From positions 186,001 through 250,000 of the forward strand of contig JARKIF010000012.1 of NCBI GenBank assembly GCA_029378245.1: a stretch of DNA of 64,000 bases. Reading direction: 5' to 3'. A program made the position numbers and the translations under genes. The notes below the pieces were generated by a model. The model worked only from the letters and a program-made list of their open reading frames with translations, did no database searches and was not told the origin of the DNA. Source of the DNA: Roridomyces roridus (Eukaryota > Basidiomycota > Agaricomycetes > Agaricales > Mycenaceae). Of the stretch, positions 49,572-59,152 are shown in pieces; position 1 is the stretch's first letter; every line of letters starts with the position of its first letter.

Positions 49572-51709
49572 TTATTCGATCCGCAAACCAACAGGAACCA
49601 AACCCGCATAAAGAGCCCATTCATGGCGGATTACTTGAATGTCCACACCACGGGCACGTAGCGCCTTCACTTTGGAGAGAACACCCTCTGACTTCTCCGC
49701 ACTGGGATGCAATACTACCAGAGATTGCAAGCACCAACCCTTGCCTACCATCCCGTCGACGAAATCCACAAGATTGATGATATCCCTCTCGCGCAAAGTC
49801 AACGAGAGGTGCTCGAAGGCAACTGGGCGCTTGGACAGAGAGCGCAGGAAGAGTTGGACCGAATCCATGGGAAGAACTTGCATGCAACAAAGACCGCAAC
49901 GCTGGCAACCCTTCCGCTATTCCCGCCAAATCGAGATCGATGCTATCAAGTGAGCTTCCTGACACGAGGACTAGTTTTTCAAGTCCGCGGGGAAGGCGGC
50001 GGAAAAAGCCGAGGTCAGTAAGTGAATGGTTGGCCATTGTATCGTGATAATATAACTCTAGAGGATATACCAGAGTAGTGGGACTCGGGTAATCTCGGCT
50101 AGTATGTCAACTCATTAGCGAGTCCCACTCGTGTACACGTAATGTAGCTGGCAATTGACCTGCCGAGGGCGGCATCATGATTGCTGCCAATTGTGCCGTC
50201 TGGTACTGGGGGAACTGCTTCCCCCAGACCCCCGCATATTTGCTCACGCAGTCCTTTCGCTGGCGCGGCATTTTCGCTGCGCGGCCCTTTTTGCACTGCC
50301 TCTGCGCTAGTGCTTCTTTTTTCGCTGCGCTGCCTTATCGCTAGCGCGGCCTTTTTGCTGCGCTGCCTTTCCGCTGGCGCGGGGCCTTTTATGTCTTTTG
50401 TTACTCAACTTATTCCTGCGTGCAAGGCTTATTATTATTATTTTAATGGTCTGATACGCGGGGGAGACCCCCGCGGACCCCCCTTGACGCTCGCCGCTGG
50501 GCCCACTGCGTGGTGCTCGCTCGCCGCGGGGCCCACTGCGTGGTGCCGCTGCTTCGCCGGCTGATGGGATCGATCTTCACAATTTTGAGAAGTGACGAGA
50601 TCCATGATCAAAATGTGATCGAGTGGGACTCGGGCATAGTCGGGCGCTCGGAACGGCAATTCCGAGAGCTAAGCGAGTCTCACTCCCACTATTCTGGTCA
50701 TTCCTCATAACTCTAGGAGTGCTGGGGTGTCCAAATATGACAAGAGGCCGTGCTCGTCGACGGAAAGGCGAAGGAGGAGGGGTAGATGGACGGTTTTGAT
50801 GTTGAGATTGGCCGGTTTCTCGCCGCTCACATGCAAGCAACACTCGATGAGGTTACTAGTGGCGGATGCAAGTGCGGAAATTCCTCCCCACTCGATAGTA
50901 GCTTGATATCGCCACAGTTGATGCCAGGGTAAAACGAGAGCGATGGGGCAATCCAGCGATTCCACGTTCACCGAAGCCTCCTCCAAACGGGGAGCTGAAC
51001 TGAACATTTTGAGGCAGCTCTGTGGAGGGCCCAGTGAGTTGGGCTCGTAGTACACTTCGATTTCCAGCTTCCTCAGCATAGAAAATTGTGGTTTGGCACG
51101 TTGAATGACGGCATATGCATCCTCCGTAGCTGAGAAGTTGACGGTTTGCCAACGCTCAGTGTGCTGCGCGAGAATGCCGAACACTTCCAACTCGAAATCC
51201 GACATGCCGGATTTGTTGTCTCCACCATGGAAGTGAATGTCCAGTGGCAAATCGCCGGAGCGCGCGAGCTGACTCTCGAGATTCGCACCATTGAAGTACT
51301 GGTCAGAGTCGCTAATGGTAGTCCAAAGGGTCGGAGTGGAGGCGATGGCGCGCCAGTCGGCGCAGACCGCGCTGACAATCCATGGTGCTGAATCATAGGT
51401 ATAGTATGGCGGGTCATAGCGCGATAGAGAGAGCGTGAAGATGAGGCACATGATTTCTGGCGGCATGCGACGAAGAGGAGAAAGGGCTCCCTCGTGTTTT
51501 CTAATCTCCACGTCGAGTGCGTCGCGCTCGGCGCAGAGCTCGTCCAAAGACGCCCGGAGCTTGGCGATCTCGGAGTCGAATCGGCTTTTTTGAGCGCGTG
51601 CGCGGTGGATAAAGTCACGGATGTTGGGTAGGTGAGATCCCACAGCAGGGGTATTGGTGTCTAGAAGGTTCCTAGGGACCACGCTGGTAATTCTTTTGAA
51701 GCTCGTCAT
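49572..51709 (-). pseudogene. F-box family 2 copy b, broken by a transposon and a frameshift
   Basis: ATG 51709 starts a frame with coiled coil (RDFIHRARAQKSRFDSEIAK) and F-box (LSPLRRMPPEIMCLIFTLSL, APWIVSAVCADWRAIASTPT). It runs to LDTPALLEL and stops at 50705 because a 645-bp element (50062-50706) is inserted. The coding sequence resumes at 50051: leaving out the element and one 10-bp target copy joins ALLEL to YYHDT and MANHSLTDLGFFRRLP, matching ELYCHD and NLGFFRSLP in the copy at 51980-53491. A second lesion lies near 49884-49890: one surplus base between LRSLL and MQVLPMDSVQLFLRSL. The tail ends at 49572. The second lesion means removal of the element alone would not give a full-length protein. 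Confidence 0.88.
50062..50706. mobile_element. Non-autonomous TIR element (645 bp) with 10-bp target duplication
   Basis: The insertion is flanked by ataactctag at 50052-50061 and again at 50707-50716. Its ends are imperfect inverted repeats: aggatataccagagtagtgg on the left and aggaatgaccagaatagtgg on the reversed right end, with gactcggg and gcgagtcccactcg sub-repeats. The interior is GC-rich with tandem-like ctgcgctgccttt blocks (50270-50380) and a doubled gggcccactgcgtggtg (50498-50545). No transposase frame is present. A 9-10 bp duplication points to a Mutator-like mobiliser, tentatively. The host is F-box copy b. Confidence 0.87.
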
Positions 51710-51979
51710 CTGAGCCCCCGGGTTGCTTCAGACCTGTTGGAAGACGTGGTTGGTGACAAAGAAAGTAAGCTGAGCAGTAGGAACATACTGTTGGAAGTAC
51801 GTTATGTATACCTTCCAAGCTCTTGGCATTCGTGGTCGTGGGTGCGGAGTAGAAGAAAGTTGATTGATTGATATGATCGATGATCTGAACCACTGTTCAA
51901 AGATTTCGGCGACACTACGAGAGAGGCTGTATGGAATTTCTACAGTGTGGCCATTCGAAAACATCACCCTTCACCAGGG

Positions 51980-53491
51980 TCAGTGGGCGATCCGAAAGAA
52001 TTCCGGAACCACCCTTCGGTGACCATCATGCGGAAACGCCACCAGGAAATCGACCTTCACGCCTCGGTCACGCAGGGCTTTCAACCGAGTATCTTTATCC
52101 TGCGGTGCCCTATAAATCGAAGCCAATCTGAGCGTCCGCAGTCGGACACTCTCCCAATCCACCGCGCCCAACGCGTCCAACAGAAATTCATTGCTGAAAT
52201 CGCCGATAGAGACCACGAGGCTTTCCAACGCAGACCTTTGAAATTCTGCTGTTTGTAAAAAGTCGCAGACTACGTGGCCGTCGAATAATTGGGGGGTAGC
52301 GAAGTGCTGCAATTGGGGGAGCGCCTCGATCAGGCCCACCAAGCCGAGTTCTAATGAAGGCCAGGTGCAGGCCATGACCAGTTTAGTCAGCGTGCGCGGA
52401 AGGCTACGGAAAAATCCCAAGTTGCGCAGTTGATAGTTTGCCCCAAAATCGTGGCAATACAGCTCCCTGAGCATTGGAGTCTTCAGATATGCCACAAGCT
52501 CGCAATGAGAAACAGCAAGTCGAACGAGGCAGGGTAGCAGGACAACCGGAATGTCCCGGCCGTCAGGCTTGTGGCCATACCCCAGATCCAGAACGCAGTC
52601 CACGAGGTTGGCAGCATCGGCAAGGACACCGAGCGTGCGCCACTCGATACTCGCCCGATACTTGGATATTTGGCCCCAAGGGAAAGCGAGAACAACGGGG
52701 TCAGTATAGAACCCCATGTTCACCGTAGCGTTTTCCAATCTTGGGGCCTGGCGGAAAAGGTCTAGGGCGGAGGATGTCGCAGGTTTATCCACAAAACAAA
52801 CATCAAACACCAGCGCCTGAAGGAGAGGAAACTGCGGGCCGAGATGTTGCATCCGGGTGTACAACTTCTGCCCGCCACGAAGTGTTACGCGTTCCCACCG
52901 GGCGCAATGTTGCACAAGCAATTTGAGCGATTCCTTCTCGAGACTTGTCATCCTCCCACCATCCACACAATCGAAGTAAATGCGCAATGGCAGAGATTTA
53001 GAGCGATCGAGTAGAGTTGTGAGCTTGTGGAGGCTGAACTGGCCTGTCCAGTTGCTGATTTCGGTCCAAAAGACGGGGGAAAGTGAAATCGCACGCCAGC
53101 GCGCGCAAACGGCACCAAGAATCCACGGTGCTGATTCCTGCAAATGCCAGTCCCCTTCGTCTGGCGAGAGCGCCAGAGAGAATATCTCCGAGATTATCTC
53201 TGGCGGAATGCGGCGCAGTGGAGAGATGGCACCTTGGTGCTGGAAGATCTGGGTGTCTAGCTCATTGCTTTCGGCATATAGGTCCTCGAGTGACAACTCG
53301 AGGGAGGCGATCTTTTCGTCGACACGGCTCTTTCGGGCGCGCGCATGCCGAAGAAAGTGGCGAACGGCGGGGATTTGAGATTCAAGTACTGGGTTGTTCG
53401 TCTCGAGAACAGTGCTGGGCGCAATACTGGTAGGCTTCTTGGGAAGACGGAGCTCCAACCGCCCTTTGCAATTTAGCAACAGTTGAGGCAT
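51980..53491 (-). CDS. F-box protein, single exon, family 2 copy c
   Basis: A clean 503-aa frame starts at ATG 53491. It has the family layout: leader LETNNPVLESQIPAVRHFLR, coiled coil (RVDEKIASLELSLEDLYAES), F-box (ISPLRRIPPEIISEIFSLAL), then ESAPWILGAVCARWRAISLS, LTTLLDRSKSLPLRIYF and FRQAPRLENATVNMGFY, and a leucine-rich remainder ending FPHDGHRRVVPEFFRIAH. It is the best intact relative of the transposon-broken copy just downstream, and the two are adjacent in the same direction, suggesting tandem duplication. The likely role is substrate recognition for an SCF ubiquitin ligase; the substrate is unknown. Confidence 0.88.
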   Translation of the reverse strand: MPQLLLNCKGRLELRLPKKPTSIAPSTVLETNNPVLESQIPAVRHFLRHARARKSRVDEKIASLELSLEDLYAESNELDTQIFQHQGAISPLRRIPPEIISEIFSLALSPDEGDWHLQESAPWILGAVCARWRAISLSPVFWTEISNWTGQFSLHKLTTLLDRSKSLPLRIYFDCVDGGRMTSLEKESLKLLVQHCARWERVTLRGGQKLYTRMQHLGPQFPLLQALVFDVCFVDKPATSSALDLFRQAPRLENATVNMGFYTDPVVLAFPWGQISKYRASIEWRTLGVLADAANLVDCVLDLGYGHKPDGRDIPVVLLPCLVRLAVSHCELVAYLKTPMLRELYCHDFGANYQLRNLGFFRSLPRTLTKLVMACTWPSLELGLVGLIEALPQLQHFATPQLFDGHVVCDFLQTAEFQRSALESLVVSIGDFSNEFLLDALGAVDWESVRLRTLRLASIYRAPQDKDTRLKALRDRGVKVDFLVAFPHDGHRRVVPEFFRIAH

Positions 53492-53656
53492 GTGGCACGG
53501 AACAAGAGTTGGGATTGATGCATTGATGGCGGCATCGACAGGAACTGTATAGGTCGAGCGTCCACGTAATCAATCGTTTTCTCCCTCCTCCTCAAGACTC
53601 CGACAAAGTGAGCAGCGTTCCCTTTGGCCGTCCATGATGCTGACTTTGGACGTAGA

Positions 53657-54341
53657 ATGGGCCTCCAGGAATTCCAAGTCATCGGACGCCACTTGCCCAC
53701 CGAGGCCGACCCGACCCCCAAAATTTTCCGCATGCGCATCTTTGCGCCCAACGAAGTCGTCGCAAAGTCCCGTTTCTGGTACTTCCTCAGGTGCGTGTCT
53801 GTCCTCTTTTTCACTCGGGATGCTGAGGAGTATGCAGGCAATTGAAAAAGGTCAAGAAGGCCAATGGCGAGATCATTGGCGTCAACGTCGTGCGTATTAC
53901 TCTGTAGCATGGTCCCATGCAGCCCTCAATAGGCAGGCGGAAACGGGATCCTAATCTTGCCTTTGTAGATTCACGAGAAGAAGCCGCTCAAGGTCAAGAA
54001 CTTTGGCATCTGGATTCGCTACGACTCCCGGTCTGGCACCCACAACATGTACAAGGAGTTCCGCGACCTCAGCCGCGCTGACGCCGTCAAGTCCTTGTAC
54101 CAGGACATGGCTGCCCGTCACCGTGCTCGTTTCCGGTCTATCCACGTGCGTGTATTGTTACTTTTTCTCTACTCCTTCTAACTCACCCCAGATCCTCCGC
54201 GTGGTGGAGATTGAGAAGACTGAGGATGTCCGTCGGCCGTACATCAAGCAGCTCATGGTCCCCAACCTCAAATTCCCCCTCCCCCACCGCGTCACCAAGT
54301 TCCGCTCGACGTTCATCGCCAACCGTCCCAGCACCTTCTAG
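53657..54341 (+). CDS. RPL20: 60S ribosomal protein eL20 (L18a/L20)
   Basis: Four exons, 53657-53790, 53838-53889, 53969-54145 and 54192-54341, give 170 aa. The sequence reads [73 protein letters not shown], then [20 protein letters not shown] and [16 protein letters not shown], ending NRPSTF. This is unmistakable eL20, a structural protein of the large cytosolic ribosomal subunit. ATG 53657 (MGLQEF) gives the length usual for fungi. It is the only housekeeping gene in the 41-64 kb stretch and sits between F-box genes. Confidence 0.97.
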
Positions 54342-54539
54342 GTGTCCTGTATGTAGAAATACGTCTTCATGTCCCCAATATGATATGCGTTTATACATGC
54401 AAAGAGTCGAGAGGATGGAATGCTGGACCTTTGTAATCCGTGTGCCATGTTATCCTGAATTCTTGCTTTACCTTCACCACCCGCCCGATGTCGACCACTC
54501 ACCCTTTTCCAACTCACATGAACGAAACCATCCTAGTTC

Positions 54540-55172
54540 CTACTTGCTCTTGGGCCTCAAGAGTCTCTGGCTCGAGTCCGTCACCTGCAGGGCGACCGAC
54601 CAACCGCAACGGCGCAGTACTGCATCGTCCAGGCTGAGTCCAGACGCTGCCCGCCGCTTCCGATTTCTCATCTCATCTCTTTGGTAACATACCTCCGAAT
54701 CTTGCGACCCACTGGTTGAGGGCGTTACTCTGGCCTCCCAGGGTTTACGAGGACCTTTGGGTGCAGGAACACTTTGCGGACTCTGGATAATGCCTCTGGT
54801 TGGAGGAAAATCTGTTCCGAGGCGTACAAGAACGTGGGTGTGCATAGTTCTCGGCTTCAAACTTTCCAGCTCTGAAACTCTATCCCTTTCTTAGTGTGGA
54901 AGATACAAGTAACATGGCGATCGCGGTCCCAGTCAGCCAGAGGTTCTCCCAAGGCGCCTGCGGGTTACACTGCTTCCACTTCGGTCTTGCAGTGTAGGAC
55001 GGGGGCCCATCCAGCCCTTGCGACGATTTACTGAGTATGTCGCCACCCTGACCACCCTCATCTCGCCCAGACTGTCCAGAGGTCCCCGCGCTTTCTGCCA
55101 AAACAACATATCAGCCTTCACAACTGCCACGATGTCGAGGATACTCCCTTTCAGCCCCATCTTGAAATCCAA
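54540..55172 (-). CDS. Possible small membrane protein gene, unresolved
   Basis: On the minus strand an ATG at 55101 opens MAESAGTSGQSGRDEGGQGG, continuing to a hydrophobic segment (NLWLTGTAIAMLLVSS) near 54890. Further on, another frame reads FLYASEQIFLQPEALSRVRK followed by VFLHPKVLVNPGRPE, which looks like real protein, but I could not find splice sites that join the two. An alternative ORF (54540-54860) covers the same bases. The gene, its frame and its function are all uncertain; the remaining space from 54342 to 55288 shows nothing else. Confidence 0.3.
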
Positions 55173-55288
55173 TGACCCTTTATACTCGCTGTCCGCGCAG
55201 CCATCTGTCGCGTTCGGTCTCGAAGAGCCGAGATAACCTCCAGCTGGGGCCAGCGCGATAATTTGGACAAATCCATCTACCTACACGA

Positions 55289-55830
55289 GTGCGCCCTCTC
55301 CGTTCACATGCGCCTGCCACGGAGTTTCTCCCGTATACCTATATTCGCTCTTGGGAGCCGTGGTATCAGCACGTTGTGGATCCATGGCACTGTTTGCACG
55401 CGCTCGCGCAGCTCAGCTTCCTCGAAGCTCGACAAGCTGGGCAAGAAAGACTTGCAACTATGCTCACCCGCTCCGGTTCTCTTCCCTTGCGTGTGCAAAG
55501 AGGGTGTCTCATGGAAGACGAACAGCTTAATCAGGTTCCTCACGCCGACCCGTCGACATCGTCGACATCCTTACTCGGCGTGATGGGAGCACGTCCCCAC
55601 CGTCGGTTTGAGAGATCTATTCAAACGCATTGCGAGTACCGGCCTGCACTTCCCTTTCTCCGCAACCTTTCCAAGTCAATGCGCCCAAGTTGGAGGAAGC
55701 CTGGGTGGATGCGGGGCAGCAGTCGGTGTTGTACAGGGCGTGTACTACTTACCTGGGATGCACTCGCCTCTGCAGTCCGGTCCGCATTCGGTTGCTCCTC
55801 GTTCCTTATTTTTTTTTTGCGCACAGGAGG
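55289..55830 (+). pseudogene. F-box family 2 relic
   Basis: Family signatures appear in shifting frames: LGAVVSARCGSMALFAR (compare LGAVCARWRAISLS), then LATMLTRSGSLPLRVQ (compare LTTLLSRSGSLPLRIHF), then FQVNAPKLEEAWVDAG (compare FRQAPRLENATVNMG). Several frame changes separate them and no N-terminal F-box or C-terminal half is recognisable. It is a decayed copy on the plus strand, upstream of and in the same direction as the copy at 56062. Confidence 0.7.
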
Positions 55831-56061
55831 AGAACGGTTTCAGGGTCGTTGCTTACTGTAGTCGAATGTATTAGTATCTAGTTCTTGTGTCTGTTAGGAG
55901 CCATGCATGGGCCTCATATAACTAGTACATATGCACGCCAGGGCGCGTCGGCTATCACAAAAATCGTGTCCGTCTCTCCTCCATGGCTTCTGAACCATGT
56001 TTGTCGGCTTCTTCCAAAGCTCCCCACAATCTGACCGTCTCTAGCGACTAATCCACACTGG

Positions 56062-57655
56062 GTGTTCGAGGAAGAACCGTCTCTCGAGCAGAGCTCCATT
56101 CCACGAGAAATCCTCGACACGAATGATCCTCCGTCGGACATCCAATTAGGCCCTCTTCGCGACTTTGTTTCCTCGGCCAAGCCGCTTAGAACGCGTCTCG
56201 ATTCCAAAATCGCCATCCTCAAGGCGGAACACGACAAAGCATTGGCCGCGCATAACCTTCTCGACACCGAAATACGGAAACACGAGGGCGCAGCCAGTCT
56301 CATTCGCCGCTTTCCGCCAGAAGTTCTTGCCCTCATATTCGGCTTTGTTCCGACCCATGACTTCTTGGAAGGGGACGTCAAGGGACCATGGCTCGTCAGC
56401 GCAGTCCTGCGGCCGCTGGCGTTCTATTGCGCTCTTCCAACCCTCGTTGTGGGCTCATATATCCCTCGACTTTAGCCCCGAGCTGGATTTCGACGAGGTC
56501 AATTTCGACGCGAGGTTTGCGCTTCTGGAAGCGCATCTGGGGCGCTCTGCTGAAGCTCCACTAACCGTCAAGTTTCAATGCTACTCGGACGGCGACTGCA
56601 TTACTCGTGACGAGGAATACCGTGCCCTCGATATTCTCAAGAAGCACTCGCATCGGTGGCAGACCCTCGAGATGGTGGGCCCTAAACCACTATTCACCTA
56701 TCTCGGGAACACTTTTTCGCTCTTGCGAAACTTGGACGTTTACGTCTACCCGGAAACCGATGAGGACGATGTTGGAGCATTGGCCACATTTGCCAGCTGT
56801 CCCAGATTGCAGGTGGCTACGGTGAATGAAGGTCGCTTCGGAAGCTCCTCGAGAGTCCTACTTCCCGACCATCTGCGGCGTTATAAAGCTGGCAATTTGG
56901 TGATGCGTCACCTTGAGGTGCTTCGCTCTGCCTCGGACTCACTTGTGGAGTGCGTTCTGCATGTGGCAGACGACTCGACACCGTTACCGAGCCACACACC
57001 CCGCATCCCGCTGCCCGATCTTCTCCGGCTCTCCGTGTCCGGAGCCACGATCCTAGACGCCCTGGACACCCCCGCCCTTGGCGAATTATACTGTTTCCGC
57101 CCTTCCCCTCCGTTATATTCATTCTTGGCGCGGCAGAAAACGCTGCGGAAGCTGGTGGTCGGGGAAATGTCGTCCGCGGATGACATCACCCAACTCCTGC
57201 ACTCTTTGTCGTCCATACCCGAACTCGGCCTATACGTACCCATGGAATTTGCCAGCGACTTCTTGAAGGCACTCGCGCCGTCTCAAGGTCCTTCCCCGAC
57301 CTTGTTACCCTCGCTGACTACCCTCAATGTCGGCTTCATCCCCCTTCGAGACTTCCAAGTCATCCCTGCGCCCATCGACCAAGACTTGCTCATGCAAACC
57401 ATCGAGGCCCAATGGCAAACTGGCGGATTGCGCTCCGTCAATTTCTATTGCATGCGCATGTCTCCGTCGCAAGAATTGCTTGCCCGCATGCGGGTGCTTC
57501 GGGACCAGGGTTTGAAGATCGAGCTCTTCACCTCACCGAGGGACCTGGATCGTGTCATGATTCCTCGTTACTTTGACAACGATGACAAGCCCTACAGTTC
57601 GCAGGACCTCTGGTGGGGAATTTACGAAGCGGAGCAGCAGGAGCAGAACCAGTAG
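56062..57655 (+). pseudogene. F-box family 2 copy d, nearly complete, one-base frameshift
   Basis: The 5' frame reads IPREILDTNDPPSDIQLGPL, a coiled coil (LRTRLDSKIAILKAEHDKAL), and the F-box (ASLIRRFPPEVLALIFGFVP), then VKGPWLVSAV. At 56406-56407 a surplus C shifts the frame; the other frame then continues CGRWRSIALFQPSLWAHISL and LLEAHLGRSAEAPLTVKF without interruption to the stop at 57653-57655 (496-residue open stretch from 56165). No in-frame ATG is present near the 5' end; the open frame begins at a GTG. Either the assembly has an extra base and a first exon is missed, or this is a recent pseudogene. Confidence 0.8.
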
Positions 57656-57719
57656 TCTCGTGTATATACAACATCCAAGGTAAAAAAGTTACAGTGATTT
57701 ATTTCAACTATTTCCAAAA

Positions 57720-58120
57720 GACGAGGGCAAGGGCCACTACACGCCGGCGCTTGCAGACCGCACTGAAGGTCCACGGAGCTGAATTGGGGCGCGGGTACCA
57801 TAACGAAAGATATTCGCGGTCGCGGTGCTCCAGTGCGAAAGTGAATATAAGAGACAAGAGCTCCGTTGGCAGGCGGTGAATGGGCGAGAGAGCGTTTGCG
57901 TGATAATTGCAAGGTCGAGCGCATTGCGCTGGGAAACAAGTTGGTTTAGCGAGGACTGGGAAAAAAAGTCATCTGTGCTTCCAGACGCTCCTTTTCTACG
58001 CGTCCATGACGGCCGGCAGTTGGGATTCGAGAGTCTTGGCTGGCATGACGCCGCCGCTGGGGACAATCCTGACAACTTCCGAGTCCGAGTCGGCTGCGCC
58101 GGGAAGTTGAAGTGAGCATC
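57720..58120 (-). pseudogene. F-box family 2 N-terminal relic
   Basis: On the minus strand, pieces in different frames correspond to the family start: PAKTLESQLPAVMDA (compare NNPVLESQIPAVRHFLR), SLNQLVSQRNALDLAII (compare ELYSERDALDSDI), and an F-box-like LSPIHRLPTELLSLIFTFAL followed by SAPWTFSAVCKRR. Frame changes and stops between them mark a decayed copy. Its first frame is continuous with the orphan AGG-rich ORF upstream (58150-58628). Confidence 0.65.
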
Positions 58121-58149
58121 TGGAGCAGAAGGGCAGGTCGGCCATGAAA

Positions 58150-58628
58150 TTGGCAATGAAAGGACGAGGTACCCCGGTGATCCTCGAGAAGATCACCTTC
58201 TTGGAGGAGGAGGCCCCAATCTTGAAGTGCCTGGGGAGCGACAGGATGTCCTTGACGCTGTATGTGACCAAGTTATCGATCTCGGTCTCGCTGGCGACCT
58301 CCACGTGGATGAGGTTCCTCGACACCACCATCACCAAGAACCTGTCCTCCTCGTTCTCCTTGCATGAGCCGGAGTTGATCATCCTCAGGATCGACTTCAC
58401 CGACATCATCTTCTTCTTGGGCAGCTTCGTCAATACCTGCGCCTCGATGATGTCCACCTTGTCCTTCAATATCCCGAACCACCTCCTGGTCGTCTGGGAG
58501 AACTTCCTAGTCCTCATCTGGGGGATCAGCAAGTCCTGCCAGCAGTAGCCCCTCCCGTCCGAGGAGACGAGATCCCAGGATATGGTGGCCTGGATGAGGA
58601 TCTGGTTGATGTTCTGGTTCAAGTTCAT
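58150..58628 (-). CDS. Orphan ORF with AGG-dominated arginine codons
   Basis: From ATG 58628 about 160 residues read MNLNQNINQILIQATISWDL, RGYCWQDLLIPQMRTRKFSQ, FGILKDKVDIIEAQVLTKLP, and VTYSVKDILSLPRHFKIGAS. I do not recognise the family. Ten of eleven Arg codons are AGG, while neighbouring genes mainly use CGN; ATC, AAG and TTG/CTG are also favoured. The frame then runs into relic F-box sequence and stops at 57996. It has no intron. Foreign origin (another fungus, or an integrated viral or plasmid gene) is possible but not shown. Confidence 0.45.
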
Positions 58629-59152
58629 GTTGAAATGTAGACAGCGCAGATGCCGAAGAGCCGAAAGCAGTTTCCAAATTCGGACTCTCTTTCTTCATCT
58701 CCCTGTGTGCCCTGCGTCATCTGCGTCGTTAATTCTCCTGGCACCGGCTAATGATCTGAATCTCATGGTCCCTCAACTAAGCCAGCCCTGGACCGCATCT
58801 GAATTGACCACAAGCACCCCAAAAATGCATTCGGAAATATCCCTAAATCGTGTGTTACGAACCGCGAATCAGACTACGACGGAGCTAGAACAAATGCGTT
58901 GCGGATTTTCAATTGCCCAGTCCAGTCCTTCCTCCTTCCTCAGGAGCATCACCTCCTTGTCCAACATCACGATTTTTTCTTCCGCGGCCCCCGTCGGAAG
59001 CAAACAGCCCTGCTCTGTTACTGCCCTGTCCCCTGCTAGTCGGGGAGAACTAGTGTAACTTGTCATCAAAATGGGGCGTATCGCTTATTATCCGAAAGAA
59101 TACGCTCTTGTTCTTCGGGGATCAGCATAATCAGCGAGAGCAACTTTAAAGT
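58629..59152. other. Intergenic, nothing recognised
   Basis: Short open frames on both strands lack family features. The stretch probably includes the promoters of the divergent orphan ORF and the membrane protein gene. Confidence 0.4.

Noticed and set aside
50270..50545. Direct GC-rich repeats resembling a CRISPR or minisatellite array
   Set aside because: Units are few and irregular and lie inside the transposon; the host is a eukaryote.
58150..58628. Naming the AGG-rich ORF as an endogenous viral gene
   Set aside because: Codon bias alone does not prove origin, and I could not match any viral family with confidence.
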